64,000 nucleotides of DNA from Alicyclobacillus sp. SP_1 (GCF_024706985.1 NZ_JAMCCX010000008.1:36535-100534); one strand, 5' to 3'. Positions 51,957 to 61,641 are shown, counted from the first letter of the stretch. Made by a program: numbers and translations. The notes: a model not told the origin generated them from the sequence alone.

Positions 51957-52081
51957 GAACAGGGTCTGGTCCAGAGATTGAATGCAGCGCCTGAGGGTTT
52001 GCGCTTCTGCGCATGATGGACTAACAACATTGAGGGGACGGGGATAAGCGGCGTAACCCTTCTAACGAACAACCATAAGGG

Positions 52082-52136
52082 GCTTGAAAGTAGGGTGTCT
52101 TACCAAAGTGCCCTCTACTTTCAAGCTTTGTTCTTT
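52082..52136 (+). terminator. Strong intrinsic terminator after the GH2 gene
   Basis: GCTTGAAAGTAG (52082-52093) pairs perfectly with CTACTTTCAAGC (52115-52126), 12 bp, capped by GGG/CCC, followed by TTTGTTCTTTGTT. It ends the first sugar operon. Confidence 0.8.
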
Positions 52137-52354
52137 GTTGTGCAATCGTTTGCGCGACAGCCACCTCTTCGAGATGACTTGTTAGCAGTGCTGCGAAGTT
52201 GCATAACGGCGGCACGTTACGAGTGACTTCGGAGTGAGTTATAAATCCTTGGTTATTTCCTGATTAAAATTCAATGTAAGCGCTCTTATTGTGGTTCAAT
52301 TTGTAATTTATCAATATCGATGTCTTGATTGTTCGTAAAATTCTCGCAAAGGTA

Positions 52355-52434
52355 TTGCGAGAGGAAAAAGATTAAGATATACTTTTTGAACAAACGTTTG
52401 CACAACGCGTCGGAGTGTGATGCAAACGCATTCA
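52355..52434 (+). promoter_or_regulatory. Promoter, LacI-type operator and cre site of the second sugar operon
   Basis: TTGCGA (52355-52360), 17 bases, TATACT (52378-52383). At the expected start of transcription lies CAAACGTTTG (52391-52400), a perfect 10-bp palindrome with the central CG of LacI-family operators. At about +30, ATGCAAACGCATTCA (52420-52434) agrees with the cre consensus WTGNAANCGNWNNCW at every position, within an outer repeat GTGATGC/GCATTCAC. Confidence 0.75.
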
Positions 52435-52495
52435 CAAAGCATTTATCCGACATTTGTTGTGTGGCGATTCTAAATGAATGATAGGGGGCCATCCA

Positions 52496-53785
52496 ATGAG
52501 ATGGGGAAAGTCAGCTACTGCAGTGGCGTCGTTGGCGGTTATGGCTGGGTTGGTTGCTGGGTGCGGCAGTTCGACTGGGTCTAGCACCTCCTCGGCATCC
52601 ACGAGCACGGGTACTGGGAGCCATACAGCTCCCGCGGTGTCTACAAATGTTCCGAAAGGCATCTCGCTGACCTTGTGGGTGTGGCAGGGCAAGCCTATCT
52701 ACACTACGGTCGTACATTTGGCACAAAAGTGGGCAAAAGAGCATGGAGACACAGTGAAAATTGTCGATCAAAGTAAAAATCCTAACGGTTTCCAATTTTA
52801 CGGAACGGCAGCGCGCACCGGAAAGGGACCGGATGTGTTGTTTGGGATTCCTCATGACAACAACGGTCTATTCGCCGAAGAAGGACTCATTTCTCCAGTT
52901 CCTAAGAACATCTTTCACGCGTCTCAGTATAATTCCACAGTAGTAAGCGCTCTCACCGTGAATGGAAAGGTATATTCTATTCCGGATTACGACCAGACTC
53001 TGGCACTGATGTACAACAAAAAAATGATTAAGACACCGCCAAAGACGTGGTCAGAGTTTGTGAAAGATGCCAACCAATATGGATTTATGTTCTCACAGCA
53101 TAACTTGTACGACAACTACGGTTTCATTGGTGGCATGGGAGGGTACGTGTTTAAGGAATCGAACGGGTCTCTTAATCCGAATGACATTGGATTAAACAAT
53201 GCAGGCGCCATCAAAGGATGGGAGCTACTTCACAACATGGATGCAAAGTACCATTGGATGAACCCGAGTACAACAGGAGCAATTGCGACTGCTAAATTTA
53301 CTGCCGGACAACTCGGCATGACCATCAATGGACCATGGGAAATTGCAGACTTGAACAAAGCAAAAGGGCTTGACTATGGCATCGCTGATTTGCCGACATT
53401 GCCAAACGGCAAACACATGACACCATTTCTTGGTGTCATTACCACGATAGTCAATTCGCAGAGCAAATATCAGGCGGCAGATTGGAGCCTTGCCAAAGCG
53501 CTTGCGACACCTGCTGCACAGATGAAGTACTTCGAAGAAGAGCAGCAAATTCCTGTGTCGAAAAGTGTGCTTGCATCGCCTCAAATTCAGAACGATAAAG
53601 TCTTTAAAGCTTTCGCGGATGAGATTAAGTACGCGGTACCGATGCCTAATATCCCGCAAATGCAGTCGGTCTGGAGTGCGATGGCAGTCATCAAGGACAT
53701 CATCAATGGCAAAGTAACACCGACAGCGGGTGCCAACGACTTCGTAGCCGACATCAAGAAAGGCGAAGAGGTGCAATCAGCATAA
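52496..53785 (+). CDS. Maltose-type ABC transporter substrate-binding lipoprotein
   Basis: MalE-like binding protein, 429 residues, with lipobox VAGC and a Ser/Thr-rich linker (SSTGSSTSSAS). The mature body has GISLTLWVWQGKPIY, GPDVLFGIPHDNNGLFAEEGL, VYSIPDYDQTLALMYNKKM and NGPWEIADLNK, close to maltose/maltodextrin-binding proteins. The frame opens at 52478, but GGGGG 7 bases before ATG 52496 fits better. With GH13 and GH31 downstream, alpha-glucans are the probable ligand. Confidence 0.92.
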   Translation: MRWGKSATAVASLAVMAGLVAGCGSSTGSSTSSASTSTGTGSHTAPAVSTNVPKGISLTLWVWQGKPIYTTVVHLAQKWAKEHGDTVKIVDQSKNPNGFQFYGTAARTGKGPDVLFGIPHDNNGLFAEEGLISPVPKNIFHASQYNSTVVSALTVNGKVYSIPDYDQTLALMYNKKMIKTPPKTWSEFVKDANQYGFMFSQHNLYDNYGFIGGMGGYVFKESNGSLNPNDIGLNNAGAIKGWELLHNMDAKYHWMNPSTTGAIATAKFTAGQLGMTINGPWEIADLNKAKGLDYGIADLPTLPNGKHMTPFLGVITTIVNSQSKYQAADWSLAKALATPAAQMKYFEEEQQIPVSKSVLASPQIQNDKVFKAFADEIKYAVPMPNIPQMQSVWSAMAVIKDIINGKVTPTAGANDFVADIKKGEEVQSA

Positions 53786-53841
53786 ATTTGACTTGAGAAT
53801 CGATTGACGGTCCGTTCCGTGACTATTCCTGAGCACTTGAT

Positions 53842-53867
53842 GTCGGGGAGGGGCGACCTTCCCCGAC
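53842..53867 (+). promoter_or_regulatory. GC-rich intercistronic hairpin between binding protein and permease
   Basis: GTCGGGGA (53842-53849) pairs with TCCCCGAC (53860-53867), extended inwards by GG/CC. No T tract follows. Such hairpins between a binding-protein gene and its permeases commonly protect the upstream mRNA and lower permease expression. Confidence 0.6.
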
Positions 53868-53886
53868 CGCCATGGAGGTGAAATGG

Positions 53887-54855
53887 GTGTCCACGTACCC
53901 AGGGAATTCGGCAGGTGTATTTTTGAATGGGTCTCCTTTCAAGAAGAAGAAGACAAACAAGGTTGCCTATGCGTATATGTCCCCGGCAATTTTAGGTATC
54001 AGCATTCTCAGCATTGCTCCGATTCTCTACACGGTCTACATCGCTTTTACGAATTACAGCGCGATTCATTTTTTGAACTTCAAGTGGGTTGGCATTCAGA
54101 ACTTCATTGCTCTCTTCGATCCGCACGATCCGCTCGAAAGTGTTTTTATCCCCACGCTGATCTGGACATTCATCTGGGCCATTCTGACCACGTTGTTGAA
54201 CTATTTTGCGGGGTTGCTGCTTGCGGTCTTGCTTAACAATCGGCATATGAAAGAAGCGGCTGTTTACCGTGCAATTCTCATCATTCCCTGGGCCGTACCG
54301 TCGCTCATCAGCATTCTCGCCTGGCAGGGCTTGTTAAATCACGATTATGGACAAATCAACGCCTTGTTACACGTGTTTGGTATACCGCGCATCGACTGGC
54401 TAGGTTCTCCATTTTGGGCTAGGTTTGCTTGTATTATGGTTAATCTCTGGGCTGGATTTCCATATATGATGACGGTCTGTCTCGGCGCGTTGCAAGCAGT
54501 GCCCCAAGAAATATATGAATCAGCGTCTATTGACGGCGCGAGTCGGTGGCAGTCGATGCGTTACATTACTGTGCCTGAGGTTTGGAAAATCACACTGCCA
54601 TTGGTGATTCCATCGTTTGCATTCAACTTTAACAATTTCAACGCAGTGTACCTCCTCACGGGTGGAGGACCTCCACGGCCGACCAATCCGTTTGCGGGCT
54701 ACACAGACATTCTAGCGTCAGCCGCTTACAAGATGACTCTGACGTTTGACAAATACGACTGGGCTGCGGCCATTTCAATCGTTCTCTTTGTAATTGTTGG
54801 TTTTTTGACTTGGGTCAACATGAAATACACGCGCGCCTTTGAGGAGGTGGACTGA
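53887..54855 (+). CDS. Maltose-type ABC transporter permease (MalF-like)
   Basis: Six-helix CUT1 permease of 322 residues; EAA-type loop YESASIDGASRWQSMRYITV and the MalF-like GGGPPRPTNPFAGYTDILA region. An ATG at 53872 is in frame but lacks an SD; GGAGG at 53874-53878 is 8 bases before GTG 53887, so that start is preferred. A second ATG at 53883 is in another frame and is ignored. Confidence 0.92.
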   Translation: MSTYPGNSAGVFLNGSPFKKKKTNKVAYAYMSPAILGISILSIAPILYTVYIAFTNYSAIHFLNFKWVGIQNFIALFDPHDPLESVFIPTLIWTFIWAILTTLLNYFAGLLLAVLLNNRHMKEAAVYRAILIIPWAVPSLISILAWQGLLNHDYGQINALLHVFGIPRIDWLGSPFWARFACIMVNLWAGFPYMMTVCLGALQAVPQEIYESASIDGASRWQSMRYITVPEVWKITLPLVIPSFAFNFNNFNAVYLLTGGGPPRPTNPFAGYTDILASAAYKMTLTFDKYDWAAAISIVLFVIVGFLTWVNMKYTRAFEEVD

Positions 54856-54857
54856 CT

Positions 54858-55757
54858 ATGAGCACCAATGCTGGACAAGTGACGCTTCCCTTCGATGACT
54901 TAAATGCGAAGCAGTTGAAAATGCGCAAAATGACTTCAAATGAACGAGTGATGCTTTGGGTCTCTAGGATTGTCGTGTGGTTTATCATCCTCCTGACCAT
55001 CATTCCGATGTGGTTTGTCGCGGAAGCCTCGTTCAATCCAACCAATTCGTACTTCTCCTTAAGCATTATTCCGTCTCACCCGTCCTTCTACAACTACTCC
55101 TACCTGTTTCACCATACTCAATTTATGCTTTGGGTTCGGAATAGTTTAATTGTTGGACTTGGCATTGGGTTTGGTCAAGTGCTCATCACCGCCGGCTCCG
55201 CATTCGCATTTTCGCGCATGCGTTTTTGGGGTCGAAAATACGGGTTGATGACGCTCATCATCCTGCAGATGTTTCCGAACTTCTTGGCGTTGCCGGCAAT
55301 TTACATTGGTCTCTCCAAATTGAACGCTATCAATGACCTGTGGTCGTATATGCTGGTTTTGCTGGGGGGTAGCGCCTTTAACATCTGGCTTTTAAAGCGC
55401 TATTTTGACACCGTTCCAAAGGAGTTGGATGAAGCCGCACTGATGGATGGTGCAAATTCCTGGCAGCGCTTCACACGCATTATTCTGCCACTGTCTTTGC
55501 CGATGCTCGTGGTCATTTTCATCTTTACGCTGATGGGAGCGTTTGGTGAGTACATTCTGGCAGGGACAATTCTGCAAACACCGGGTAACTATACACTAGG
55601 ACTCGGCATGTATGGCCTCATCAGCGGACAGTATGCCAAAAATTGGGGTGAATTTGCTGCGGCAGCATTGCTTTCAGCCATTCCGTTGACTGTCATTTTC
55701 GGCTTACTGCAAAGGTTCATTGCGAGGGGGCTTGTAGCGGGATCGGTCAAAGGATAA
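54858..55757 (+). CDS. Maltose-type ABC transporter permease (MalG-like)
   Basis: Second permease, 299 residues; EAA-type loop DEAALMDGANSWQRFTRIIL and C-terminal RFIARGLVAGSVKG, as in MalG. GAGGAGGTG lies in the last codons of the first permease, 3 bases of gap. Together with the binding protein this makes a maltodextrin-type importer that needs an unlinked ATPase. Confidence 0.93.
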   Translation: MSTNAGQVTLPFDDLNAKQLKMRKMTSNERVMLWVSRIVVWFIILLTIIPMWFVAEASFNPTNSYFSLSIIPSHPSFYNYSYLFHHTQFMLWVRNSLIVGLGIGFGQVLITAGSAFAFSRMRFWGRKYGLMTLIILQMFPNFLALPAIYIGLSKLNAINDLWSYMLVLLGGSAFNIWLLKRYFDTVPKELDEAALMDGANSWQRFTRIILPLSLPMLVVIFIFTLMGAFGEYILAGTILQTPGNYTLGLGMYGLISGQYAKNWGEFAAAALLSAIPLTVIFGLLQRFIARGLVAGSVKG

Positions 55758-55817
55758 ATTCAAGTCGTCAAAAGATAGGACTCGGAACGATTTTGCAAAG
55801 TGGGGTGAAACTGGACG

Positions 55818-56852
55818 ATGACGACGATTCGAGATGTGGCCGAACGAGCCCGGGTTTCGCCTTCAACGGTGTCTCGCGTGATGTCGGATTCTCCGCGTAT
55901 TTCGGAGGAGACGAAAGAACGCGTTCGCAGTGCGATTCGAGATTTGAACTATCATCCGAACGTGGTGGCGCAAGGACTGGTCAAGCGGACGAGCGGCTCT
56001 ATCGCCATTATCCACTCTGGTATCTCCGAGTTCTTTGAGAACGCCTTTTTCAGCGAAGTGCTCGGTGGTATTGATTCTGTGCTGCGCCACGAAGATAGCG
56101 ACCTGTTGCTGTCAGCAGCGTCCAACGACGAAATAGCTACACTTGAGCGTGTCATTCGCAGCGGACGAGCAGCAGGGGTCATTTTGCTGAGGAGCCGGGT
56201 GTCCGATCCGCTGATTGACCGCGTGCATCAATTGAAAGTGCCAGCCGTGCTACTCGGGCGTCCCATGGACGGTGCAGCGAATGTCTCCTACGTGGACAAC
56301 GATAATGTTCAAGCGGCTTACGAGGCGACCACGCATTTGTTGAAGTTGGGGCATCGGGAGATTGGGTTTCTCGGCGGATCGGACGAACTAGTGGTGACCG
56401 TTGACCGCATGAAAGGATACCGCAATGCCTTGATGGATTTTGGACTGCAGGTGGACGCGCGCCTTTGCGTGCCGAGTTTCTTCCTGGAACGTGGAGGATA
56501 CTTGGGAATGATGCGCCTACTGGCGCTGTCGACCCGACCGACCGCCATCGTAGCCTCTGATGATATTTTAGCCATTGGTGCCATGCGGGCTGCAGTGGAA
56601 CTTGGATACCGCATTCCGGATGATATCGCCATTGTTGGATTTAACAACATTGGATTGACAGATTTGGTCAACCCGCCTCTGTCGACCATCGATGTTCAGA
56701 TGTCTGAGCTCGGACGAGCGGCTGCAGCGATGTTGCTGCGGCAGATTCGCACCCCATCGGTGGGTAGCGAGCACGCCATTCTGCCTCACCGATTGGTCAT
56801 CCGCAAGTCGTGCGGGGCAAAGTTAGAAAATTCCTTGGCAGAGGAGTGCTAG
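55818..56852 (+). CDS. LacI-family transcriptional regulator of the alpha-glucan cluster
   Basis: LacI/MalR-type repressor, 344 residues. Helix-turn-helix TIRDVAERARVSPSTVSRVMSD at residues 2-23, hinge, then the ligand domain (SGISEFFENAFFSEVLGG, GHREIGFLGGSDELVVTVDRM, ASDDILAIGAMRAAVELG, STIDVQMSELG). Likely binds the CAAACGTTTG palindrome at 52391. The GH13 gene begins 2 bases after its stop. Confidence 0.92.
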   Translation: MTTIRDVAERARVSPSTVSRVMSDSPRISEETKERVRSAIRDLNYHPNVVAQGLVKRTSGSIAIIHSGISEFFENAFFSEVLGGIDSVLRHEDSDLLLSAASNDEIATLERVIRSGRAAGVILLRSRVSDPLIDRVHQLKVPAVLLGRPMDGAANVSYVDNDNVQAAYEATTHLLKLGHREIGFLGGSDELVVTVDRMKGYRNALMDFGLQVDARLCVPSFFLERGGYLGMMRLLALSTRPTAIVASDDILAIGAMRAAVELGYRIPDDIAIVGFNNIGLTDLVNPPLSTIDVQMSELGRAAAAMLLRQIRTPSVGSEHAILPHRLVIRKSCGAKLENSLAEEC

Positions 56853-56854
56853 AG

Positions 56855-58675
56855 ATGCCACCGAAACATAGACGAAGCACCGTCGTTATGGGTTCGCAGG
56901 TCGCTAGGAGATATCCTCTCTACTGTCATCACGCTCGGGAACCGTATGCTTCGGCGCTCACATCGACGTCGGCACGTATCGTTCTTTGGCTGGAGGCTGG
57001 ATTTGCCGAACACGTCACGATTCATTACGGGGACCGCTATCAAGCGGAACTTCCCGAGGCGGCCGCCATGGAGCGAGTTGGGAGTGCACAAGGGTACGAC
57101 ATCTATCGAGCTATCGTTCCCTGTCGGACGCATCGCCTCCAATACGCGTTTTGTACGCATCGAGGGGCGGATCATCCCGAATGGTGGCTGGGTGAGTCCA
57201 GAGCGACCTGCGGTGAACGGCCGCGCTCGGGTCTGTTCCAGCTGCCGTATCTGTGCGAGCGGGACGTATTCGTAGTTCCAGACTGGGTGAATTCCTCCGT
57301 CTGTTATCAGGTGTTTCCTGACCGATTTCATCGAGTTGAGCAAAGCCAGCCTGTTACAACGGTCGCAGCACAGCATGACCGAGAGCACGACAGCGGACAT
57401 CCACTGGGATGGTCCGACTGGTCGAGCAAGCCGGGGCCTAAAAGTCGCTTCGGAGGCAATCTCGCTGGACTTCTTGAAAAACTTCCTTATTTGCAGGAAC
57501 TTGGCGTCAATCTCTTGTACCTCACGCCGATTTTTCGGTCTCCGTCCAACCACAAATATGATACGACTGACTATTATGAGATCGATCCCGATTTTGGAGA
57601 CAAGGCCCTCTTCCGGTCGGTCGTTCAGGAGGCGCATGAACGCGGCATACGCGTCGTGATGGACGCGGTCTTCAATCACTGTGGGGAGGAGTTTGGCCGC
57701 TTTCAAGATGTCGTTCGTCACGGCGAAGACTCTCCATATTTTGATTGGTTTTTCATTCATGGCAAGAAGGTGGAATTCGAGAAGGTCAATTACGAGACCT
57801 TTGCCAACCGGACGCGGAACATGCCCAAACTAAATGTTGCCAATCCAGATGTGGAGCGTTATTTGCTGGATGTAGCGCGCTACTGGATGGACGAATGCGA
57901 TATCGATGGCTGGAGGCTGGATGTGGCCAACGAGATCGACCACGTGTTTTGGAAAAAATTTCGCCGTGTGGTCAAGGCCGCAAAACCCGACGCTCTGATC
58001 ATTGGAGAAGTATGGCACGACAGTTTGCCATGGTTGAATGGCGACGAATTCGACGGTGTGATGAATTATGTCTTTCGGGACGCGGTCTTGGACTGTCTCG
58101 TCGAGAAGACGCTGTCGCCGGGGGAATTCGCTGGTCGTATGAGCGCGCTGCTCGTCCAATATCCCGAGGCTGCCACACGCTCTATGTTCAATCTGCTCGG
58201 CAGTCACGACACCGCCAGGGTGCGCACGATTGCGAAGGGGGATGTGGATGCAGTGGTCCGCGCCATGGCGTTTCAATTCACATTTCCCGGCATCCCTATG
58301 ATTTACTACGGCGATGAAGTTGGAATGTTGGGTGGACCAGACCCCGACTGTCGTCGGGGCATGGTTTTTGAGCCAAGCAAACAACATATGCGTCTGCTCG
58401 AAGCGGTGCGTTGTCTCGCAAGACTACGGCGGTCCGAAAGAGCACTGCACGGTCCGCATGTGCAGTTTTTGTGTAGCACGGCATCTCACTTGCGTTTTCG
58501 GCGCACATCACTGGATGGATTGTCGGCGATAGAAGTCGTTTTCCATCTTGGGAAGCGAGGGTCTCGTCCATTGCCTTTGAGTGTACCGGCAGACCGAGTG
58601 GTCTGGTCCAGTTCCGAGGCTGCGCAAGATGTCGGCCAGCTTCCGGCGGGAGCAGTGGCGATAGTCCGTGTGTAG
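56855..58675 (+). CDS. GH13 alpha-amylase family enzyme, cyclomaltodextrinase/neopullulanase type
   Basis: Intracellular alpha-glucan hydrolase, 606 residues, no signal peptide. An N-terminal CBM34-like domain (to about 130) precedes the barrel with all GH13 regions: MDAVFNHCG (270-278), GWRLDVANE with nucleophile D356, GEVWHDS with acid/base E385, and LLGSHD with H451-D452. YQVFPDRF near 151 is typical of the neopullulanase/maltogenic amylase subgroup. AGAGGAG 8 bases before ATG 56855 fixes the start; an earlier in-frame start (56810) would overlap lacI. It should trim imported maltodextrins or cyclodextrins to maltose and glucose. Confidence 0.93.
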   Translation: MPPKHRRSTVVMGSQVARRYPLYCHHAREPYASALTSTSARIVLWLEAGFAEHVTIHYGDRYQAELPEAAAMERVGSAQGYDIYRAIVPCRTHRLQYAFCTHRGADHPEWWLGESRATCGERPRSGLFQLPYLCERDVFVVPDWVNSSVCYQVFPDRFHRVEQSQPVTTVAAQHDREHDSGHPLGWSDWSSKPGPKSRFGGNLAGLLEKLPYLQELGVNLLYLTPIFRSPSNHKYDTTDYYEIDPDFGDKALFRSVVQEAHERGIRVVMDAVFNHCGEEFGRFQDVVRHGEDSPYFDWFFIHGKKVEFEKVNYETFANRTRNMPKLNVANPDVERYLLDVARYWMDECDIDGWRLDVANEIDHVFWKKFRRVVKAAKPDALIIGEVWHDSLPWLNGDEFDGVMNYVFRDAVLDCLVEKTLSPGEFAGRMSALLVQYPEAATRSMFNLLGSHDTARVRTIAKGDVDAVVRAMAFQFTFPGIPMIYYGDEVGMLGGPDPDCRRGMVFEPSKQHMRLLEAVRCLARLRRSERALHGPHVQFLCSTASHLRFRRTSLDGLSAIEVVFHLGKRGSRPLPLSVPADRVVWSSSEAAQDVGQLPAGAVAIVRV

Positions 58676-58732
58676 CGCATGTACGGGCCTCCTAGTGCAC
58701 AGGTGGAGACTTAAAATAGATAGTTTTGGAGC

Positions 58733-61459
58733 GTGAAGAGATTGCTATCGAGTGAAACGATTCGCCCAGACCGAGCACAGCCGTCGCCAAGCGAAGCGAT
58801 TTGGTCTGGGATTGGCCAGGTGACGGATGTGGTCGAGACCGCAACTTATCTGCGATGCGTGGGCGAGCGGGGACGTTGGCTGTTCCAAGCAGTCGCGAAC
58901 GGTGTTCTCCGTCTGAGGTTGACTCAGACGGAACAGGATGACTTGGACAGCACTGCGGCACTGGTTCCCGACGCGATGAGACCAGAGCCATTTTGTCTTC
59001 AACACAGTTCGGAGTTTATTGAGGCGTCCGCTGACGGCATTTTTTTGACAGTCCCGCGGGATGGTAGTGGCCTCACGGTGGCGCCGAGAGAGGGTGATGC
59101 TCCTTTTTTTCAAATAGAGCAAATGCTCCTAAACGAGTTAGGTGAAAAAACGGTGCGCATCCGCTCGCATCCTAAAGACCGACTCTTTGGACTCGGAGAG
59201 AAGCCCGGGCCATTGAACAAACAAGGCGAGCGCTACACCATGTGGAACTCCGATGTGTACGCTCCGCATGTACCGGAGATGGAGTCGCTGTATGTCTCCA
59301 TCCCATTTGTTCTTCACATGCACCATGAAACTGGGGTGGTCTATGGGTTGTTCCTTGACTGCCCCGGGAAGAGTGTGTGGGATGCAAGGGTACACCCGGG
59401 GACCTACGAAGTGACTGTGACAACTGGGGACTTCGATGCGTACCTATTTTCCGGGGATTCTGTAAAAGAAGTTATTTCGCGATACACGACGCTGACAGGC
59501 CGCATGCCCATGCCCCCGGTCTGGGCTCTCGGTTACCATCAATCGCGCTACGGATATCAGAGTGCGGAAGATGTCCTCGCGGTGGCAGAGACCATGCGAG
59601 AGAAGCACATTCCCTGTGATGCCATTCATTTGGACATTCACTACATGCGAGGTTACCGTTCATTTACGTTTGATGAAGACCGCTTTTCTAACCCTAGGTC
59701 ACTCGTGTGTGAGATGACATCGCGCGGTATTCACTTAGTTCCGATTGTCGATCCCGGTGTTAAAGTAGACGATACTTTCTCGATATATCATCAGGGTTTG
59801 GCGGAGGATTGTTTTTGCAAATATCGAGATGGAACCGTCTTTTTCGGGGACGTTTGGCCTGAAGAGAGTGTCTTTCCTGATTTCACGAACGCTCGCGTCC
59901 GTGATTGGTGGGCTGGATTGCAACATTTTTATACCGACCTTGGGATAGAAGGAATCTGGAACGACATGAATGAGCCAGCCGTCTTTAATGAGACAAAGAC
60001 GATGGATGTCGAAGTCATGCATCAAAATGATGGTCATCCCAAAACTCACGGAGAACTTCACAACCTCTACGGGTTGTACAATGCTCGCGCGACCTATGAA
60101 GGTCTCGTTAGTCAGTTGGGGGACAAGCGGCCATTTGTGCTGACCCGAGCGGGATATGCCGGGGTTCAGCGCTACGCCGCAGTATGGACGGGGGACAACC
60201 GCTCGTTTTGGGAACATATGGAGATGTCGATTTCCATGTTGCTCAACATGGGTCTGTCTGGCATCCCGTTTGCTGGTGCAGATGTTGGCGGATTTGCCCA
60301 CCATGCGACAGGAGAGTTACTGGCTCGTTGGACACAAATGGGAGCGTTTCTCCCGTTTTTTAGAAATCATAGTGCGCTCGATTCCGTTCGTCAGGAACCA
60401 TGGCAATTTGGACCGGAAGTTGAAGCGATTTGTCGGCATAGCATTGAGCGGCGCTATCGCTTGATTCCCTATCTCTATGCAGTATTCCGTGAGGCAGCAG
60501 AAACAGGCGTGCCTATTGTCCGCCCACTGTTCTTGGAATTCCCGCATGATTCTGCCACACACCAACTTTCTGACCAGTTCTTAGTGGGACCGTCCGTTCT
60601 CGTTGCGCCTGTTCTCCGTCCAGGTGTCAGAAAGCGGTTGGTCTATCTCCCGGCAGGTGATTGGTATGCACTCGATGGTCAACATGTCGGTCGGTTCCGA
60701 GGCGAACAGTATCATCTGGTCGACGCGCCCCTGGAATCCATTCCGGTTTTTGTACAGGCGGGGAGTGTGCTTCCGGAACATGAACTGCAGCAGCATCTTC
60801 AATTTTCTAGCGTGAAGTCGATGACTCTAGTTGTCTATGGGGCTCCATCACACGTTGTGCCGCCTGAGAAATGTACGTCAAATGGTCAGGCATCTACTTC
60901 CTTCACATCACGAGAAGGTGATCTCGGAGCAATGTCGTCCACTCGAACTTCGAGAATTTATGAAGATGATGGAGAGACGTTCGCGTACCAGAGCGGATCG
61001 TACAATGATTTGCGCATTACCGTGACTTCTGGCGTTGATGCGGTGAGTGCGGAGGATAAGCGAGTCTCGGCACAGTCCCGCGCATTAAGAAGTACAGACA
61101 TTGAGGTTGGTAGTGATAAAGTCCAGAACCTTTGTGTCTCGTTCCGCTATGAGCATCAAGGTTACACGCCGTCGTACCGCTTTCGTACCTACCGATTCGA
61201 GGGACTAAGTGACACACATTCCCTATACGTGAATCACTCCACTTTCCCTTTAATGTATCAATCGAAAGAGGAGTTCGAGCAAACCGAGTGTGGTTGGACT
61301 ATTCTCGGGGGAGAGCAAGTAAAGGATGTCGCCAGTCAGGAGTCGCGTTCTTCTGATCGCCTCGTACACGATGTGCTGTTGGTCAAGGTCCCCGTGAATA
61401 TTTTGGCCGGAGAGTTTCACATTGGTGGTCGTGTTTCGAAGGAAATACCTGGTCGATAA
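58733..61459 (+). CDS. GH31 alpha-glucosidase/alpha-xylosidase type
   Basis: Retaining exo-alpha-glycosidase, 908 residues, cytoplasmic. Order: N-terminal beta-sandwich with FGLGEKPGPLNKQGERYTMWN, TIM barrel with nucleophile D411 in GIWNDMNEP and FRNHSALD near the acid/base region, then C-terminal beta domains (YLPAGDWYALDG; IYEDDGETFAYQSG). A loop of about 60 residues (about 690-760) and the tail are longer than usual. Start GTG 58733 is uncertain: GGAG is too close to it and 10 bases before TTG 58742. It releases glucose from the non-reducing ends of the oligosaccharides made by the GH13 enzyme. Confidence 0.93.
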   Translation: MKRLLSSETIRPDRAQPSPSEAIWSGIGQVTDVVETATYLRCVGERGRWLFQAVANGVLRLRLTQTEQDDLDSTAALVPDAMRPEPFCLQHSSEFIEASADGIFLTVPRDGSGLTVAPREGDAPFFQIEQMLLNELGEKTVRIRSHPKDRLFGLGEKPGPLNKQGERYTMWNSDVYAPHVPEMESLYVSIPFVLHMHHETGVVYGLFLDCPGKSVWDARVHPGTYEVTVTTGDFDAYLFSGDSVKEVISRYTTLTGRMPMPPVWALGYHQSRYGYQSAEDVLAVAETMREKHIPCDAIHLDIHYMRGYRSFTFDEDRFSNPRSLVCEMTSRGIHLVPIVDPGVKVDDTFSIYHQGLAEDCFCKYRDGTVFFGDVWPEESVFPDFTNARVRDWWAGLQHFYTDLGIEGIWNDMNEPAVFNETKTMDVEVMHQNDGHPKTHGELHNLYGLYNARATYEGLVSQLGDKRPFVLTRAGYAGVQRYAAVWTGDNRSFWEHMEMSISMLLNMGLSGIPFAGADVGGFAHHATGELLARWTQMGAFLPFFRNHSALDSVRQEPWQFGPEVEAICRHSIERRYRLIPYLYAVFREAAETGVPIVRPLFLEFPHDSATHQLSDQFLVGPSVLVAPVLRPGVRKRLVYLPAGDWYALDGQHVGRFRGEQYHLVDAPLESIPVFVQAGSVLPEHELQQHLQFSSVKSMTLVVYGAPSHVVPPEKCTSNGQASTSFTSREGDLGAMSSTRTSRIYEDDGETFAYQSGSYNDLRITVTSGVDAVSAEDKRVSAQSRALRSTDIEVGSDKVQNLCVSFRYEHQGYTPSYRFRTYRFEGLSDTHSLYVNHSTFPLMYQSKEEFEQTECGWTILGGEQVKDVASQESRSSDRLVHDVLLVKVPVNILAGEFHIGGRVSKEIPGR

Positions 61460-61508
61460 CAAGGTCTGCGACTCGCCGATGAATTTGTCCAGAGATTGAT
61501 TTTTTGTA

Positions 61509-61517
61509 TGTTAAACT
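61509..61517 (+). promoter_or_regulatory. Extended -10 promoter before the oxidoreductase
   Basis: TGTTAAACT (61509-61517), extended -10 TGn plus TAAACT. No -35 at the right distance. It would give the Gfo/Idh/MocA gene a transcript separate from the alpha-glucan operon. Confidence 0.4.
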
Positions 61518-61641
61518 GGCAACAGGGGGACTCGCAGAGAGACTGGCGGGTCCCGCATTATTATGAAGGAATCCGGTACAGTCATGACAACGTTGGGTGG
61601 ACTCATCAGTGCGACCGCAGTGTCAGAAGGAGTTGTGGGGT

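Larger units (their letters stand above)
51957..52495. other. Intergenic region between the two sugar operons
   Basis: 539 bases, no gene. It holds the GH2 terminator (52082-52136), a cre-like site ATGTAAGCGCTCTTA (52274-52288, one mismatch), a sigma-A promoter, a palindromic operator and a full cre match (listed separately). Confidence 0.6.

Noticed and set aside
56849..57760. 303-residue minus-strand open frame in the GH13 gene
   Set aside because: Antisense shadow of an enzyme with complete catalytic motifs.
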